The notes: generated by a model from the sequence alone, not told the origin. Shown: positions 52,381-60,464, counted from the first letter of the stretch. The stretch is DNA of 64,000 nt from Lewinella sp. 4G2 (GCF_001625015.1 NZ_LVWJ02000014.1:1798001-1862000), one strand, 5' to 3'. A program made the numbers and translations.

Positions 52381-52790
52381 ATTTCGCAGGAGTAGGTGAG
52401 GTTGGGGAGGCCTGCGGCGCTGCGTAACTGCCCGTCCCGAAGGGCCGGCTTGCGTAGCGATGGCACACCGATAGGTGGCCCATTCTACAAATTTGGCCCA
52501 TATTACTATCCGATGGTTGCTATAATTTCGCAGGAGTAGGGGAGGTTGGGGAGGCCTGCGGCGCTGCGTGACTGCCCGTCCCGAAGGGCCGGCCTGCGTA
52601 GCGATGGCACACCGTCAGGTGGCCCATTCTACAAATATGGCCTACTCGCTACTGTTAGATCGCTACTTTAATTTCGCAGGAGTAGGGGAGGTTGGGGAGG
52701 CCTGCGGCGCTGCGTGACTTCCCGTCCCGAAGGGCCGGCTTGCGTAGCGATGGCACACCGTCAGGTGGTCCATTCTACAAATTTGGCCAT
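52381..52790. repeat. Three tandem copies of a ~145-bp repeat between hutU and hutI
   Basis: The 548-bp stretch between hutU and hutI contains no gene that I can support. Copies begin at 52381, 52525 and 52671. Each starts TTCGCAGGAGTAGG, continues through GGCCTGCGGCGCTGCGT and CCCGTCCCGAAGGGCCGGC, and ends TCTACAAATNTGGCC. The conserved core is about 118 bp with few substitutions, separated by variable AT-richer spacers of about 26-28 bp. CCC-GAA-GGG gives a small hairpin in each copy. The third copy contains an ATG in frame with hutI (a possible false upstream start). Confidence 0.85.
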
Positions 52791-52869
52791 TCAGTCTTGT
52801 CAGCCCAATTCTAAATCAACCAGTACTTTATATCCCACCCATCCCAAACCATTCAACCAAACTCAACAA

Positions 52870-54102
52870 ATGCAAACCCTCTTCACCAACATCCGCCAAC
52901 TCCTACAAATCCGGCCACCGGGAACCACGCGGGTCGCCGGCGCGGACATGGCGGAGCTGCCCTTGCTGGAAAATGCCTGGGTACTCATCGAAGATGACCT
53001 CATTGCGGGCTTTGGGGAGATGGCCACCTGCCCCACCGGAGTCAGGTTTGAACTTGATTGTACCGGCCAACTGATGCTTCCTTCCTGGTGCGATTCCCAT
53101 ACCCACCTGGTGTACGCCGGGAACCGGGAGGGGGAGTGGTTGGACCGGCTCCAGGGGCTCAGCTACGCCGAGATCGCGGCCAAAGGTGGCGGGATCGTAA
53201 ATTCCGCAGCCCTACTGGGTCAACTTTCGGAAGAGGACTTGTACGAGCAGAGCCGGGAAAGATTAATGACCGTCATCCGGCAGGGAACGGGGGCCATTGA
53301 AATAAAATCGGGCTACGGGCTGGATCTGGAGGGAGAATTGAAAATGCTGCGCGTCATCCGGCGGCTGCGGGAGGAATTCCAGTTTCCCGTGAGAGCCACC
53401 TTCCTGGGCGCCCACGCGCTGCCACCCCAATACAAAGAGGATAAAGCGGAATACGTACGGCAGGTCTGCGAAGAAATGCTCCCCCAAATTGCCAAAGAGG
53501 GACTGGCAGACTACGTCGACATCTTCTGCGAGAAGGGTTACTTCGACGTGGCCGATACCGAACGCCTCCTGACCGCCGGTGCAAAGTTTGGTTTGCGGGG
53601 GAAGATCCACGTCAATCAGTTCAACGCCATCGGTGGGGTAGGGGCCGGCGTCAAGCACGGTGCCCTGTCCGTTGACCACCTGGAAGAACTCGAGGAAGAG
53701 GATGTTACCGCCCTTAAAGGTTCCGACACGATGCCGGTGGCCTTGCCCGGTTGTTCCTTCTTCCTCGGCATTCCCTACACGCCCGGCCGCGAACTGATTG
53801 AGGCGGGTCTGCCACTGGCGGTGGCTTCGGACTTCAACCCCGGGTCCTGCCCGTCGGGGAATATGAACTTCGTCGTCGCCCTGGCCTGCAGTAAGATGAA
53901 GTTGACGCCAGCGGAGGCCATCAACGCCGCCACGATCAACGGAGCCTATGCGATGGGGCTGGCCGAAGAGGTAGGTTCCATCACCGTCGGCAAACGGGCC
54001 AATTTGATACTGACGAATCTTCTCGACTCCTACGTATCACTCGGTTACTACTTTGGCGGAGGGCTCATTGACCGGGTTTACGTGAACGGACAATACATTT
54101 AA
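52870..54102 (+). CDS. hutI: Imidazolonepropionase
   Basis: 410 residues from ATG 52870. The frame stays open 52 codons upstream into the repeat block, but that part encodes no family sequence. It hydrolyses 4-imidazolone-5-propionate to N-formimino-L-glutamate in the cytoplasm. It is an amidohydrolase with metal ligands in CDSHTHLVYAGNR, the substrate-binding Arg/Tyr region GAIEIKSGYGLD, TFLGAHALPPQYK, IHVNQFNAIGG and ASDFNPGSCPSGNM (catalytic Asp). Length and motifs are typical. It is followed after 18 bp by hutG. Confidence 0.95.
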   Translation: MQTLFTNIRQLLQIRPPGTTRVAGADMAELPLLENAWVLIEDDLIAGFGEMATCPTGVRFELDCTGQLMLPSWCDSHTHLVYAGNREGEWLDRLQGLSYAEIAAKGGGIVNSAALLGQLSEEDLYEQSRERLMTVIRQGTGAIEIKSGYGLDLEGELKMLRVIRRLREEFQFPVRATFLGAHALPPQYKEDKAEYVRQVCEEMLPQIAKEGLADYVDIFCEKGYFDVADTERLLTAGAKFGLRGKIHVNQFNAIGGVGAGVKHGALSVDHLEELEEEDVTALKGSDTMPVALPGCSFFLGIPYTPGRELIEAGLPLAVASDFNPGSCPSGNMNFVVALACSKMKLTPAEAINAATINGAYAMGLAEEVGSITVGKRANLILTNLLDSYVSLGYYFGGGLIDRVYVNGQYI

Positions 54103-54120
54103 CCCCAATCACTCTTTATC

Positions 54121-55089
54121 ATGAGCAATTACTACCAGCCGGCGGATGCTTCCTTATGGACGGGCCGGTCCGTCGATCCGCGGCTGGGGCCGCAGTACTG
54201 GTACCAATCCAGTAGCTTTTTGGATCTATCCGCAGCGGTGGAAGCACAGCCTGATCTGAAGGGGCAGACGGTTATCCTCGGTTACGCGGTAGAGGAAGGG
54301 GTACGGCGAAATCAGGGAAGAATCGGCGCTGCGGCGGGGCCGGATACCGCTCGCCCCTACCTGGGTCGATTGGCGGAGGGAACTTCCCCCAAACGCCGTT
54401 GGGATGCGGGTAACATCATCTGCCCCGACGGGAACCTGGAAGCCGCGCAAGAGGAACTGGCTCTCCGGGTAAGCCAGATCTGCCAGGCCGGGGGGAAGCC
54501 CATCGTTATCGGCGGTGGACACGACATTGCATACGGGCACTTTAGGGGATTGTACGACGCCCACAACGATCCCGGTAGAACCTTTGGCATCATCAATTTC
54601 GATGCCCACTTCGATCTCCGGTCGCCCACCAACGGAGCGACTTCGGGTACACCCTTTCGGCAGATACTGACGGAGATGGGGGGAAACGTCCGTTACCTGG
54701 CTGCCGGCATCCAGGCGGCCGCCAATACGCCGGAGCTGTTCCGGGTGGCCGAAAAGTATGCGGTTAACGTTTTGTCGGACGAAACCCTGTACGCTAACCC
54801 CGAACGGTCACTGCGGCAATTAGCCTTTTTTGCTGCCTCCGTCGACCACCTTTACCTTACGATTGATCTCGATACCTTCCCCGCCGGCGTGGCCCCGGGC
54901 GTGAGCGCGCCGAACCCTACGGGAGTTGATCCCCACTTTGTCCTGGGTGCCCTCGCTGAACTATTATCCATCGGTAATACGGTGGGTATGGATATTGCGG
55001 AGTTCAACCCCAGATACGATCGGGACGGGGTGACGGCCCGATTGGTCAGCCGGCTGGTGCACCGGGCGGATGAGTATTTGTGGTTGTAG
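54121..55089 (+). CDS. hutG: Formimidoylglutamase (arginase/ureohydrolase family)
   Basis: A 322-residue enzyme that hydrolyses N-formiminoglutamate to glutamate and formamide, ending the pathway. The binuclear manganese ligands are visible in IGGGHDIAYGH, INFDAHFDLRSP and LTIDLDTFPAG. The substrate region NGATSGTPFRQIL follows the second motif. It belongs to the HutG type of ureohydrolase rather than arginase or agmatinase by context and by the D-x-D-T-F-P block. The gene lies 18 bp after hutI, so both are probably co-transcribed. Downstream is a 129-bp spacer with a REP-like arm. Confidence 0.92.
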   Translation: MSNYYQPADASLWTGRSVDPRLGPQYWYQSSSFLDLSAAVEAQPDLKGQTVILGYAVEEGVRRNQGRIGAAAGPDTARPYLGRLAEGTSPKRRWDAGNIICPDGNLEAAQEELALRVSQICQAGGKPIVIGGGHDIAYGHFRGLYDAHNDPGRTFGIINFDAHFDLRSPTNGATSGTPFRQILTEMGGNVRYLAAGIQAAANTPELFRVAEKYAVNVLSDETLYANPERSLRQLAFFAASVDHLYLTIDLDTFPAGVAPGVSAPNPTGVDPHFVLGALAELLSIGNTVGMDIAEFNPRYDRDGVTARLVSRLVHRADEYLWL

Positions 55090-55156
55090 GGAAGTCTTTA
55101 GCAATTAAGCCCTTCCCTCCGTTCCAGGTCATCCCTTTGTTCACCCCAATTGCTTG

Positions 55157-55174
55157 GCACCCGCGGCAGCGCCC
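55157..55174. repeat. REP-like repeat family, single arm in the hutG/ruvX spacer
   Basis: GCACCCGCGGCAGCGCCC is a full copy of the core in the minus orientation. The adjacent TTCACCCCAATTGCTTG resembles the inner arm of the element at 39481-39570, so the conserved unit is about 35 bp. Confidence 0.65.
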
Positions 55175-55218
55175 GCATCCAAAAACGAAGCTGAATCGTT
55201 TACTCTAAAAGTCACTTT

Positions 55219-55632
55219 ATGTCCCGCATCCTGGCCATCGATTACGGCTCCAAAAAGACTGGTATTGCCGTTTCGGACCCCCTGCGCCTGACCGCAAACG
55301 GGTTGGAAACCGTCCCGACCTGGCAGCTGCTTGACTGGCTGGATAAGTACCTGGCCGAGGAAGAAGTCGGGGACCTTGTAGTCGGCGAAAGCCTGCACAA
55401 AGACGGGACGCCGAACAAGATCAACGACGAGGTGATCGGGTTCGAGCGCAAATTCAGTAAGAAGTATCCCGATATCAAACTGCACCGGCAGGATGAATTT
55501 CGGACCTCCAAACGCGCCCTCGAAGCGATGATCGAAATGGGGGTGCCGAAGATGAAACGCCGCGAAAAACACCGCGTCGATAAACTGGCCGCCACCATCA
55601 TTCTGCAGGATTTCATGGAGACCCTCGCCTAA
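55219..55632 (+). CDS. ruvX: RuvX/YqgF-type pre-16S rRNA processing nuclease
   Basis: A 137-residue RNase H-fold protein of the expected size. ILAIDYGSKKTGIAVSDP carries the first catalytic Asp, VVGESLHKDGTPN the second block with Glu, DEFRTSKRALEAM the family signature, and KHRVDKLAATIILQDF the last catalytic Asp. In bacteria this essential protein matures the 5' end of 16S rRNA; older annotations call it a Holliday junction resolvase. It is followed after 32 bp by def, which has its own TACATTTG box in the gap. Confidence 0.92.
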   Translation: MSRILAIDYGSKKTGIAVSDPLRLTANGLETVPTWQLLDWLDKYLAEEEVGDLVVGESLHKDGTPNKINDEVIGFERKFSKKYPDIKLHRQDEFRTSKRALEAMIEMGVPKMKRREKHRVDKLAATIILQDFMETLA

Positions 55633-55634
55633 GC

Positions 55635-55642
55635 TACATTTG
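55635..55642 (+). promoter_or_regulatory. TACATTTG promoter box for def
   Basis: An exact TAnnTTTG match 22 nt before the def ATG, starting 3 bp after the ruvX stop. It allows def to be transcribed on its own. Confidence 0.45.
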
Positions 55643-55664
55643 CCCCACCTTAACCATTCCCCCA

Positions 55665-56222
55665 ATGATTCTTCCGATTTACGCTTACGGCCAACCCGTG
55701 CTCAAAAAAGTAGCCAAACCCATCACGAAAGACTACCCCGGGCTCGAAAAACTGATCGCGGACATGTGGGAGACCATGGAAAATGCCAACGGCGTCGGCC
55801 TCGCCGCCCCCCAAATCGGGAAGAGCATCCGGCTATTTTTGATTGATGCCGGGCCGATGCACGACGAGGGCGAAGAACACCTCGGCAAACGCGGCGTATT
55901 CATCAACGCGGAAATCCTCGAAGAAGCCGGCGACGATTGCAGCTACGCCGAAGGCTGCCTCAGCATCCCCGACATCACCGGTGAAGTGGAGCGCGCCGAA
56001 GAGATCACCATTCGCTACTACGACGAAAATTTCGTGGAGCACACCGAGACTTTCGATGGCATGAACGCCCGCGTCATCCAACACGAATACGACCACATCG
56101 AGGGTATCTTATTCACCGAGTACCTCAAACCCCTCAAACGCCGGATGATCAACCGGAAGCTGGAGAAGATCAAGAAGGGGGAGGCGGATGCGAAGTACCG
56201 GATGAAGTTTATACGGACTTAA
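55665..56222 (+). CDS. def: Peptide deformylase
   Basis: A 185-residue metal enzyme that removes the formyl group from new polypeptides. The three motifs are NGVGLAAPQIG, EGCLSIPD (metal Cys) and QHEYDHIEGILF (two metal His and the catalytic Glu). An insertion of about 12 residues between the first two motifs (GPMHDEGEEHLGKRG) is common in Bacteroidota enzymes, and the basic C-terminal helix resembles ribosome-binding tails. It ends 21 bp from the convergent RNase H gene. Confidence 0.95.
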   Translation: MILPIYAYGQPVLKKVAKPITKDYPGLEKLIADMWETMENANGVGLAAPQIGKSIRLFLIDAGPMHDEGEEHLGKRGVFINAEILEEAGDDCSYAEGCLSIPDITGEVERAEEITIRYYDENFVEHTETFDGMNARVIQHEYDHIEGILFTEYLKPLKRRMINRKLEKIKKGEADAKYRMKFIRT

Positions 56223-56243
56223 TTACCCGACTACGCTACTAAC

Positions 56244-56918
56244 TCACTTTCTCCCAAAATCCGCCGGAATCTCCCCCCACGCCTTCGTATTCCACTTGTA
56301 GATCGGGTTGGTGATGCTATTTTCCTTCAGCCAGGCTTCTCCCTTTTCGATGTATTCGTAGAGGCTTTCGGTCTTTTTTGATTTCTTCAACGTCGTCTTG
56401 CACTTCCCTTTTTTGACCCAGCCGATGGCAATTTGGGAGTCACTGTAGATGGGCAGGTCGCCTTTGTCCTGGGCTTTGAGAAACGCGAGGGCGTGGACTA
56501 GCGCGAGGAATTCGCCGATGTTATTCGTCCCGAGCGGGAAAGCGCGGTGGAAGAGTTGTTTTTTGCTGGCGGTCGTGACGCCCTGGTACTCCATTTTACC
56601 GGGGTTGCCGGAGCAGGCGGCGTCCACGGAAATGCTGTTAGCGAGGATGCCCGGGGTGGTGGGGGCGTTACTTTTGCGTTTGGAAGTTGGGCGCTGCCGC
56701 AGGTGCGATGTTTTGTTGTTGGCCGCCACGGCCGCCGTCATGTACCGGTGGAAGCCGCCGTCGTAAGCGGCCTCGGCCTGGGCGCGGGAGGGAAAACTTT
56801 TATACTTTGCACCTTTGTAGCCGTCCACTTGCCGTTTGGCTTCCGGCCAGGTCAGGTAGACGCCCGGAACGTGGCCGAGCCAGACGACGTAGAATTTCTT
56901 TTGCTTCGTTTTGGGCAT
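56244..56918 (-). CDS. Ribonuclease H with N-terminal viroplasmin domain
   Basis: 224 residues from the ATG at 56918; an upstream ATG at 56957 is less likely. Residues about 5-50 form a caulimovirus viroplasmin/RNase H1 hybrid-binding domain (KFYVVWLGHVPGVYLTWPEAK and YKSFPSRAQAEAAY). Residues about 92-224 form the RNase H catalytic domain: Asp in SVDAACSGNPG, Glu in NNIGEFLALVHA, Asp in YSDSQIAIGWV, and the last Asp in IPADFGRK. It cleaves RNA in RNA:DNA hybrids. The linker between the domains includes residues encoded by a REP-like repeat arm (HLRQRPTS). A TACCTTTA box lies four bases before the start. Confidence 0.9.
   Translation of the reverse strand: MPKTKQKKFYVVWLGHVPGVYLTWPEAKRQVDGYKGAKYKSFPSRAQAEAAYDGGFHRYMTAAVAANNKTSHLRQRPTSKRKSNAPTTPGILANSISVDAACSGNPGKMEYQGVTTASKKQLFHRAFPLGTNNIGEFLALVHALAFLKAQDKGDLPIYSDSQIAIGWVKKGKCKTTLKKSKKTESLYEYIEKGEAWLKENSITNPIYKWNTKAWGEIPADFGRK
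56689..56706. repeat. REP-like repeat family, arm inside the RNase H gene
   Basis: GGGCGCTGCCGCAGGTGC lies within the RNase H coding sequence and is read in the minus orientation as part of the interdomain linker. With 13057-13107 it is the second example of this element accommodated in a coding region where sequence is flexible. Confidence 0.65.
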
Positions 56919-56922
56919 GGGG

Positions 56923-56930
56923 TAAAGGTA
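56923..56930 (-). promoter_or_regulatory. TACCTTTA box four bases before the RNase H start
   Basis: On the minus strand TACCTTTA is followed by CCCC and the ATG at 56918. This is the same box-to-start spacing as at speE, the nucleoside hydrolase, the sulfatase and the cold-shock-like gene. Confidence 0.4.
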
Positions 56931-56976
56931 GCCCCACCCACCAAATTGAGTGTTCATTACATCCTATCCCCAACCC

Positions 56977-57798
56977 ATGTTGATCGATACCCATACCCAC
57001 CTCTACAGCGACAAATTTGCGGGCGACCGCGCCGCGATGATGGAGCGCATTCCCGCCGTGGGGGTGGAGCTGTCCATTATGCCGGCCGTGGACTCCAGCA
57101 GCCACGCCGCCATGCTGCAATTGGAGGCTGACTACCCCGACCGTACCCTCGCCATGATGGGCCTCCACCCCGTCAGCGTAAAGGCGGATTACGAACAAGA
57201 GCTGGCCATAGTCCGGGAATATCTCGACCAGGACCGCAAGTGGGTAGCAATAGGCGAGATTGGGATGGATCTGCACTGGGACGTCACCTTCCGGGAGCAA
57301 CAAGAAAAAGCTTTCCTCATTCAGTGCGAATGGGCCATTGAGATGGATCTTCCAATTTGTATCCACGCCAGGAAATCCATTGACGAACTACTGGCCCTGA
57401 TCGAAAGGGTAGGGGATGACCGCCTCCGCGGCGTCTTCCACTGTTTTACCGGAGATTTCCGTCAGGCGGAGCGTGCCATCGAACTGGGGTTCTACCTGGG
57501 GATTGGTGGGGTTGCCACTTTTAAGAATGGTGGGCTAGGCCCGGTAATCGAACAAGTGGCACACGATCGGCTTTTGCTGGAGACGGATGCCCCTTACCTG
57601 GCGCCGGTACCTTACCGCGGAAAACGCAACGAAACTGCTTATTTGCCAAACGTGGCAGAAAAAGTGGCCAGCCTCTGGAAAACTTCCGTCGCTGAAGTGA
57701 GCCGACAAACGACCGAAAATGCGTGGCAACTCTTTGAACTTGACCGCTTTGCGCAGCCTGGCCTACCTTGGGTAGCAGGGATGGCGGCCAAAACCTAA
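56977..57798 (+). CDS. TatD-family metal-dependent deoxyribonuclease
   Basis: 273 residues from ATG 56977; the frame extends nine codons further upstream to a weaker start. Metal ligands and family blocks are MLIDTHTHLYSDKF, GLHPVSVKADYEQEL, AIGEIGMDLHWD, LPICIHARKS, GVFHCFTGDF and LLLETDAPYLAP. Proteins of this type hydrolyse DNA or RNA 3' ends and are linked with DNA repair and quality control. The C-terminal 20 residues after the last helix show no feature. It is divergent from the RNase H gene with a 58-bp spacer. Confidence 0.9.
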   Translation: MLIDTHTHLYSDKFAGDRAAMMERIPAVGVELSIMPAVDSSSHAAMLQLEADYPDRTLAMMGLHPVSVKADYEQELAIVREYLDQDRKWVAIGEIGMDLHWDVTFREQQEKAFLIQCEWAIEMDLPICIHARKSIDELLALIERVGDDRLRGVFHCFTGDFRQAERAIELGFYLGIGGVATFKNGGLGPVIEQVAHDRLLLETDAPYLAPVPYRGKRNETAYLPNVAEKVASLWKTSVAEVSRQTTENAWQLFELDRFAQPGLPWVAGMAAKT

Positions 57799-57946
57799 AT
57801 CTTAATCCGGGCGATCACCGATATAAATTTTGTTTTGTTGATCGTTTTTACAATTTTTGCGATTAGTTAACGGATAATAACGTTCGGCTAACTAATTCGA
57901 TCGACCAACGCCAACGGGCAACCGCCGATCGATTGACATGACTGGA

Positions 57947-57987
57947 CAGCTTGCAGAATGGTAGCTCATTCTCTCGTACGCAAGCTG
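57947..57987. other. Nested hairpin upstream of tRNA-Ser
   Basis: CAGCTTGC and GCAAGCTG (57947-57954 and 57980-57987) form a perfect 8-bp stem enclosing AGAAT...ATTCT. It ends 15 bp before the tRNA gene. It could be part of the tRNA precursor or a small RNA. No other feature is visible in the AT-richer stretch 57799-57946. Confidence 0.3.
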
Positions 57988-58002
57988 CTACCTATTACAA
58001 TA

Positions 58003-58089
58003 GGAGAGGTGCTCGAGTGGCTGAAGAGGTACGCCTGGAAAGCGTATAGGCGGGTAACCGTCTCGAGGGTTCGAATCCCTCTCTCTCCG
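58003..58089 (+). tRNA. tRNA-Ser (anticodon GGA)
   Basis: An 87-nt class II tRNA. The acceptor GGAGAGG pairs with TCTCTCC (one G-U), discriminator G. The anticodon stem TACGC/GCGTA encloses the loop CTGGAAA with anticodon GGA. A long variable arm and the T arm GAGGG-TTCGAAT-CCCTC follow. CCA is not encoded. It reads UCC/UCU serine codons. Confidence 0.95.
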
Positions 58090-58186
58090 CTCTGGAAAGG
58101 AAGGAATTGCCTGTTGTCGTCTCGTTGGTTCGAACTCTGAGCCTTAGCGATCACGACGAAGGAGTCATCCCTCTCTCTCCGCTCTG
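58075..58186 (+). repeat. 20-bp direct repeat of the tRNA-Ser 3' end
   Basis: ATCCCTCTCTCTCCGCTCTG at 58075-58094 (end of the tRNA and 5 bp beyond) recurs exactly at 58167-58186. Between them CGTCTCGTTGGTTCGAA (about 58114-58132) imitates the T-arm region CGTCTCGAGGGTTCGAA. The arrangement resembles a degenerate partial tRNA duplication, or an attachment-site scar. Confidence 0.7.
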
Positions 58187-58320
58187 CGAGTATTCGTCCG
58201 AAAAGACTAGCTATTTTCCTAACGGATATTCCCTACATTACAAACCCATCTCCCCCTTCACGGGGAGGTCGATCAAGACTTCTTTACTTCACACAAATCT
58301 TTCGTCAACCAATTAAGGCT

Positions 58321-59043
58321 ATGCGACACATTAACAAGATACTGGCCACCCTCGCGCTGGCGGTTATCTCCGCTGGAAACCTAGCGGCCCAGGATGAGGC
58401 AACTGCATCCGGATACCAAATCCTCAAGAAATATTTCATCGACGGTGACTGGCGCTTCATGGCCATCGTACTCGTCTGTTTGATCCTCGGCCTGGCCTTC
58501 TGTATCGAGCGTATCATCACGCTGAACCTGGCCTCCACCAACACCGACAAACTCCTCAGCCGCATCGGTGAGCGTTTGGAAGCCGGTGACGTTGCTGGCG
58601 CGCAGGAAGTAGCGAAGTCTACGGCCGGCCCCACGGCCAGCGTCCTTTACGAAGGGCTCCGCCACACGAAAGAAGGACCCGACGCAGTGGAGAAAGCCAT
58701 TGTTTCCTACGGTTCCGTACAAATGGGCCTCCTCGAGCGTGGCCTCGTTTGGATCTCGCTCTTCATCGCCATTGCACCCATGCTTGGGTTCATGGGTACG
58801 GTAATCGGTATGATCCAGGCCTTTAACAAAATTGAAACAGTTGGTGACCTTTCCCCAGCGGTTGTTGCCGGTGGTATTAAGGTAGCCCTGCTGACGACCG
58901 TATTCGGTTTGGTAGTGGCCATTATCCTCCAGATCCTTTACAACTACATCGTCAACAAGATCGACGGTATCGTAAACCGGATGGAGGATGCGTCAATCGC
59001 TTTGGTTGATACCATGGCTACGACGAACAGCTTCCGCGCTTAA
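58321..59043 (+). CDS. exbB: MotA/TolQ/ExbB-family proton channel protein
   Basis: A 240-residue inner-membrane protein. A cleavable signal-like N-terminus ending NLAAQ, common in Bacteroidota ExbB, is followed by a helix at about residues 48-68 (AIVLVCLILGLAFCIERII), a cytoplasmic helical domain, and two helices (GLVWISLFIAIAPMLGFMGTVIGMIQAF and GGIKVALLTTVFGLVVAIILQILYNYI). The GFMGTVIGMI motif carries the conserved Thr/Gly of the proton path. Together with the ExbD proteins downstream it should energise TonB-dependent outer-membrane transport. A short hairpin (59047-59071) follows the stop. Confidence 0.92.
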   Translation: MRHINKILATLALAVISAGNLAAQDEATASGYQILKKYFIDGDWRFMAIVLVCLILGLAFCIERIITLNLASTNTDKLLSRIGERLEAGDVAGAQEVAKSTAGPTASVLYEGLRHTKEGPDAVEKAIVSYGSVQMGLLERGLVWISLFIAIAPMLGFMGTVIGMIQAFNKIETVGDLSPAVVAGGIKVALLTTVFGLVVAIILQILYNYIVNKIDGIVNRMEDASIALVDTMATTNSFRA

Positions 59044-59225
59044 TTCAGCTCTCCTTTTAATGGAGCCGGCTGCGGTAAAGAATATTTGACCGAGCCACCC
59101 ACCCTAATTCTGATTGCCTGCATCTTTTGTCGGCAGCTTACCCCGAATGGGATTGTAAGTAAGGAATTTTCCGGTGGGTGGCCCCGTTCAACATCTCGCC
59201 GCTTCGGTTCATAATCCAATCTAGC

Positions 59226-59750
59226 ATGTACGCATTTTTAAATAAATACGGTCAGGCGCTGGCTTTCGGGATTGGAGTGCTGGTCGTCCTCATCTTCATG
59301 GTGAACATCTTCACCACCGACGCTGCGGTTCTGACGTCCCTTACCGACGATTCGCTTACCGGAGACGCCAAACTGGCGCGCTACAACACGAGCGCATTTG
59401 ATTTCGGTTTGTACGCCTCCATGGCGCTTACCGGCCTGGCGTTCATCGCCGCCATCATTTTCGGTGTCGGTCAGGTAGCTTCCAACCCTAAAGGATCTTT
59501 GAAGGGCATCATCGGTGCCGTTCTCCTCATCGTGATCTGCTTTGTTTGTTACTCCGTAGCCAACAACGATCTAACGGAAGAGTCCGCAGCCATCCAGAAC
59601 TCCATCAATAAGTTCAACACCGACCAGGGTGCGGACTTTGACGGTGGCACCCTGAAATTCGTCAGTGGTTCCATCATCGCGGCGGTAGTCCTCGTTGGCC
59701 TCTCCATCCTTTCCCTGATTGTCTTTGGCATCCGGGGCATTTTCAAGTAA
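59226..59750 (+). CDS. Four-helix membrane protein of unknown function between exbB and exbD
   Basis: 174 residues from ATG 59226; a GTG at 59178 would add a stretch unlike the rest. Hydrophobic helices lie at about residues 9-28, 65-83, 96-114 and 146-170, with a loop of about 40 residues (TDDSLTGDAKLARYNTSAFD) after the first and a longer exposed segment after the third (NNDLTEESAAIQNSINKFN). The last helix ends in a short basic tail. I do not recognise a named domain. Its position between exbB and exbD, with a 20-bp gap to exbD, suggests an accessory subunit of the ExbB/ExbD motor. A 9-bp inverted repeat (CCACCCACC/GGTGGGTGG) brackets the spacer upstream. Confidence 0.7.
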   Translation: MYAFLNKYGQALAFGIGVLVVLIFMVNIFTTDAAVLTSLTDDSLTGDAKLARYNTSAFDFGLYASMALTGLAFIAAIIFGVGQVASNPKGSLKGIIGAVLLIVICFVCYSVANNDLTEESAAIQNSINKFNTDQGADFDGGTLKFVSGSIIAAVVLVGLSILSLIVFGIRGIFK

Positions 59751-59770
59751 TCCTCTAAATATCCCCCATC

Positions 59771-60328
59771 ATGGCTAAGACCAAGACGAGAGACCGGATG
59801 AACAATGAGATCAATGCAGGATCCATGGCAGACATTGCCTTCCTGCTGCTCATCTTCTTCCTGGTGACTACCACCATCGCTGAGGATAAGGGTATCCTCG
59901 TAAAGTTGCCGCCATGGTCTGACGAAGAGCCGGACATTCAGCAACTGAAGGAGCGCAACGTATTTTCTGTGCTCGTGAACGCCCAGAATGACCTGCTCGT
60001 CCGGGATGAGCCCATGAAGCTCGGTCTCCTCCGGGAAGCCGCCAAAGAGTTCATCCGCAACCCGAGTAAGCTGGCCAACATGTCGGAGAGCCCCGACCGT
60101 GCCATCATCTCGCTGAAGAACGACCGGGGAACTGAGTACACGACCTACCTGGCCGTCTACAACGAGCTCAAGGGCGCTTACGATGAGCTGTGGGACGAAG
60201 AATCCCAGAAACGCTATGGTAAGCCTTACTCCGATGACATGCCTTTCGCCGAGCGCAAGGCCATTAAAACGGAGATCCCCATGGTACTCTCCGAAGCGGA
60301 GCCTACCAACTTCGGTGAGGAGCAATAG
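59771..60328 (+). CDS. exbD: ExbD/TolR-family biopolymer transport protein
   Basis: A 185-residue protein with a short cytoplasmic N-terminus, one transmembrane helix carrying the essential acidic residue in NEINAGSMADIAFLLLIFFLVTTTI (Asp20), and a periplasmic domain of about 145 residues. That domain is larger than in enterobacterial ExbD (about 141 residues in total) and includes a charged segment (YDELWDEESQKRYGKPYSDDM). It should pair with the ExbB channel. A strong hairpin with a U-run separates it from the second exbD. Confidence 0.9.
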   Translation: MAKTKTRDRMNNEINAGSMADIAFLLLIFFLVTTTIAEDKGILVKLPPWSDEEPDIQQLKERNVFSVLVNAQNDLLVRDEPMKLGLLREAAKEFIRNPSKLANMSESPDRAIISLKNDRGTEYTTYLAVYNELKGAYDELWDEESQKRYGKPYSDDMPFAERKAIKTEIPMVLSEAEPTNFGEEQ

Positions 60329-60342
60329 TGAAGAAAGAAACT

Positions 60343-60383
60343 AAGGGGGAGCACTAACGCCCCGCGTTTTTGCTCCCCTTTTT
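60343..60383 (+). terminator. Terminator or attenuator between the two exbD genes
   Basis: GGGGAGCA and TGCTCCCC pair (extended by outer A-T pairs) around a 17-nt loop and are followed by TTTTTC. It would reduce transcription of the second exbD relative to the first. Confidence 0.7.
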
Positions 60384-60464
60384 CTTCCCCTCTTCCCACC
60401 ACTGCCGGCCCGATCGGCATCTTTGAACTACCCGATTAGTTCACCACAAAAAATACAAAGCCTC

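Noticed and set aside
52381-52790. CRISPR array in the hut cluster or at 42955-43164
   Set aside because: Repeat units are 85-146 bp with only two or three copies and no cas genes; spacers are not of uniform CRISPR length.
52714-52869. N-terminal extension of hutI into the third repeat copy
   Set aside because: The extra 52 codons are repeat DNA and AT-rich spacer, match no imidazolonepropionase sequence, and a proper ATG lies at 52870.
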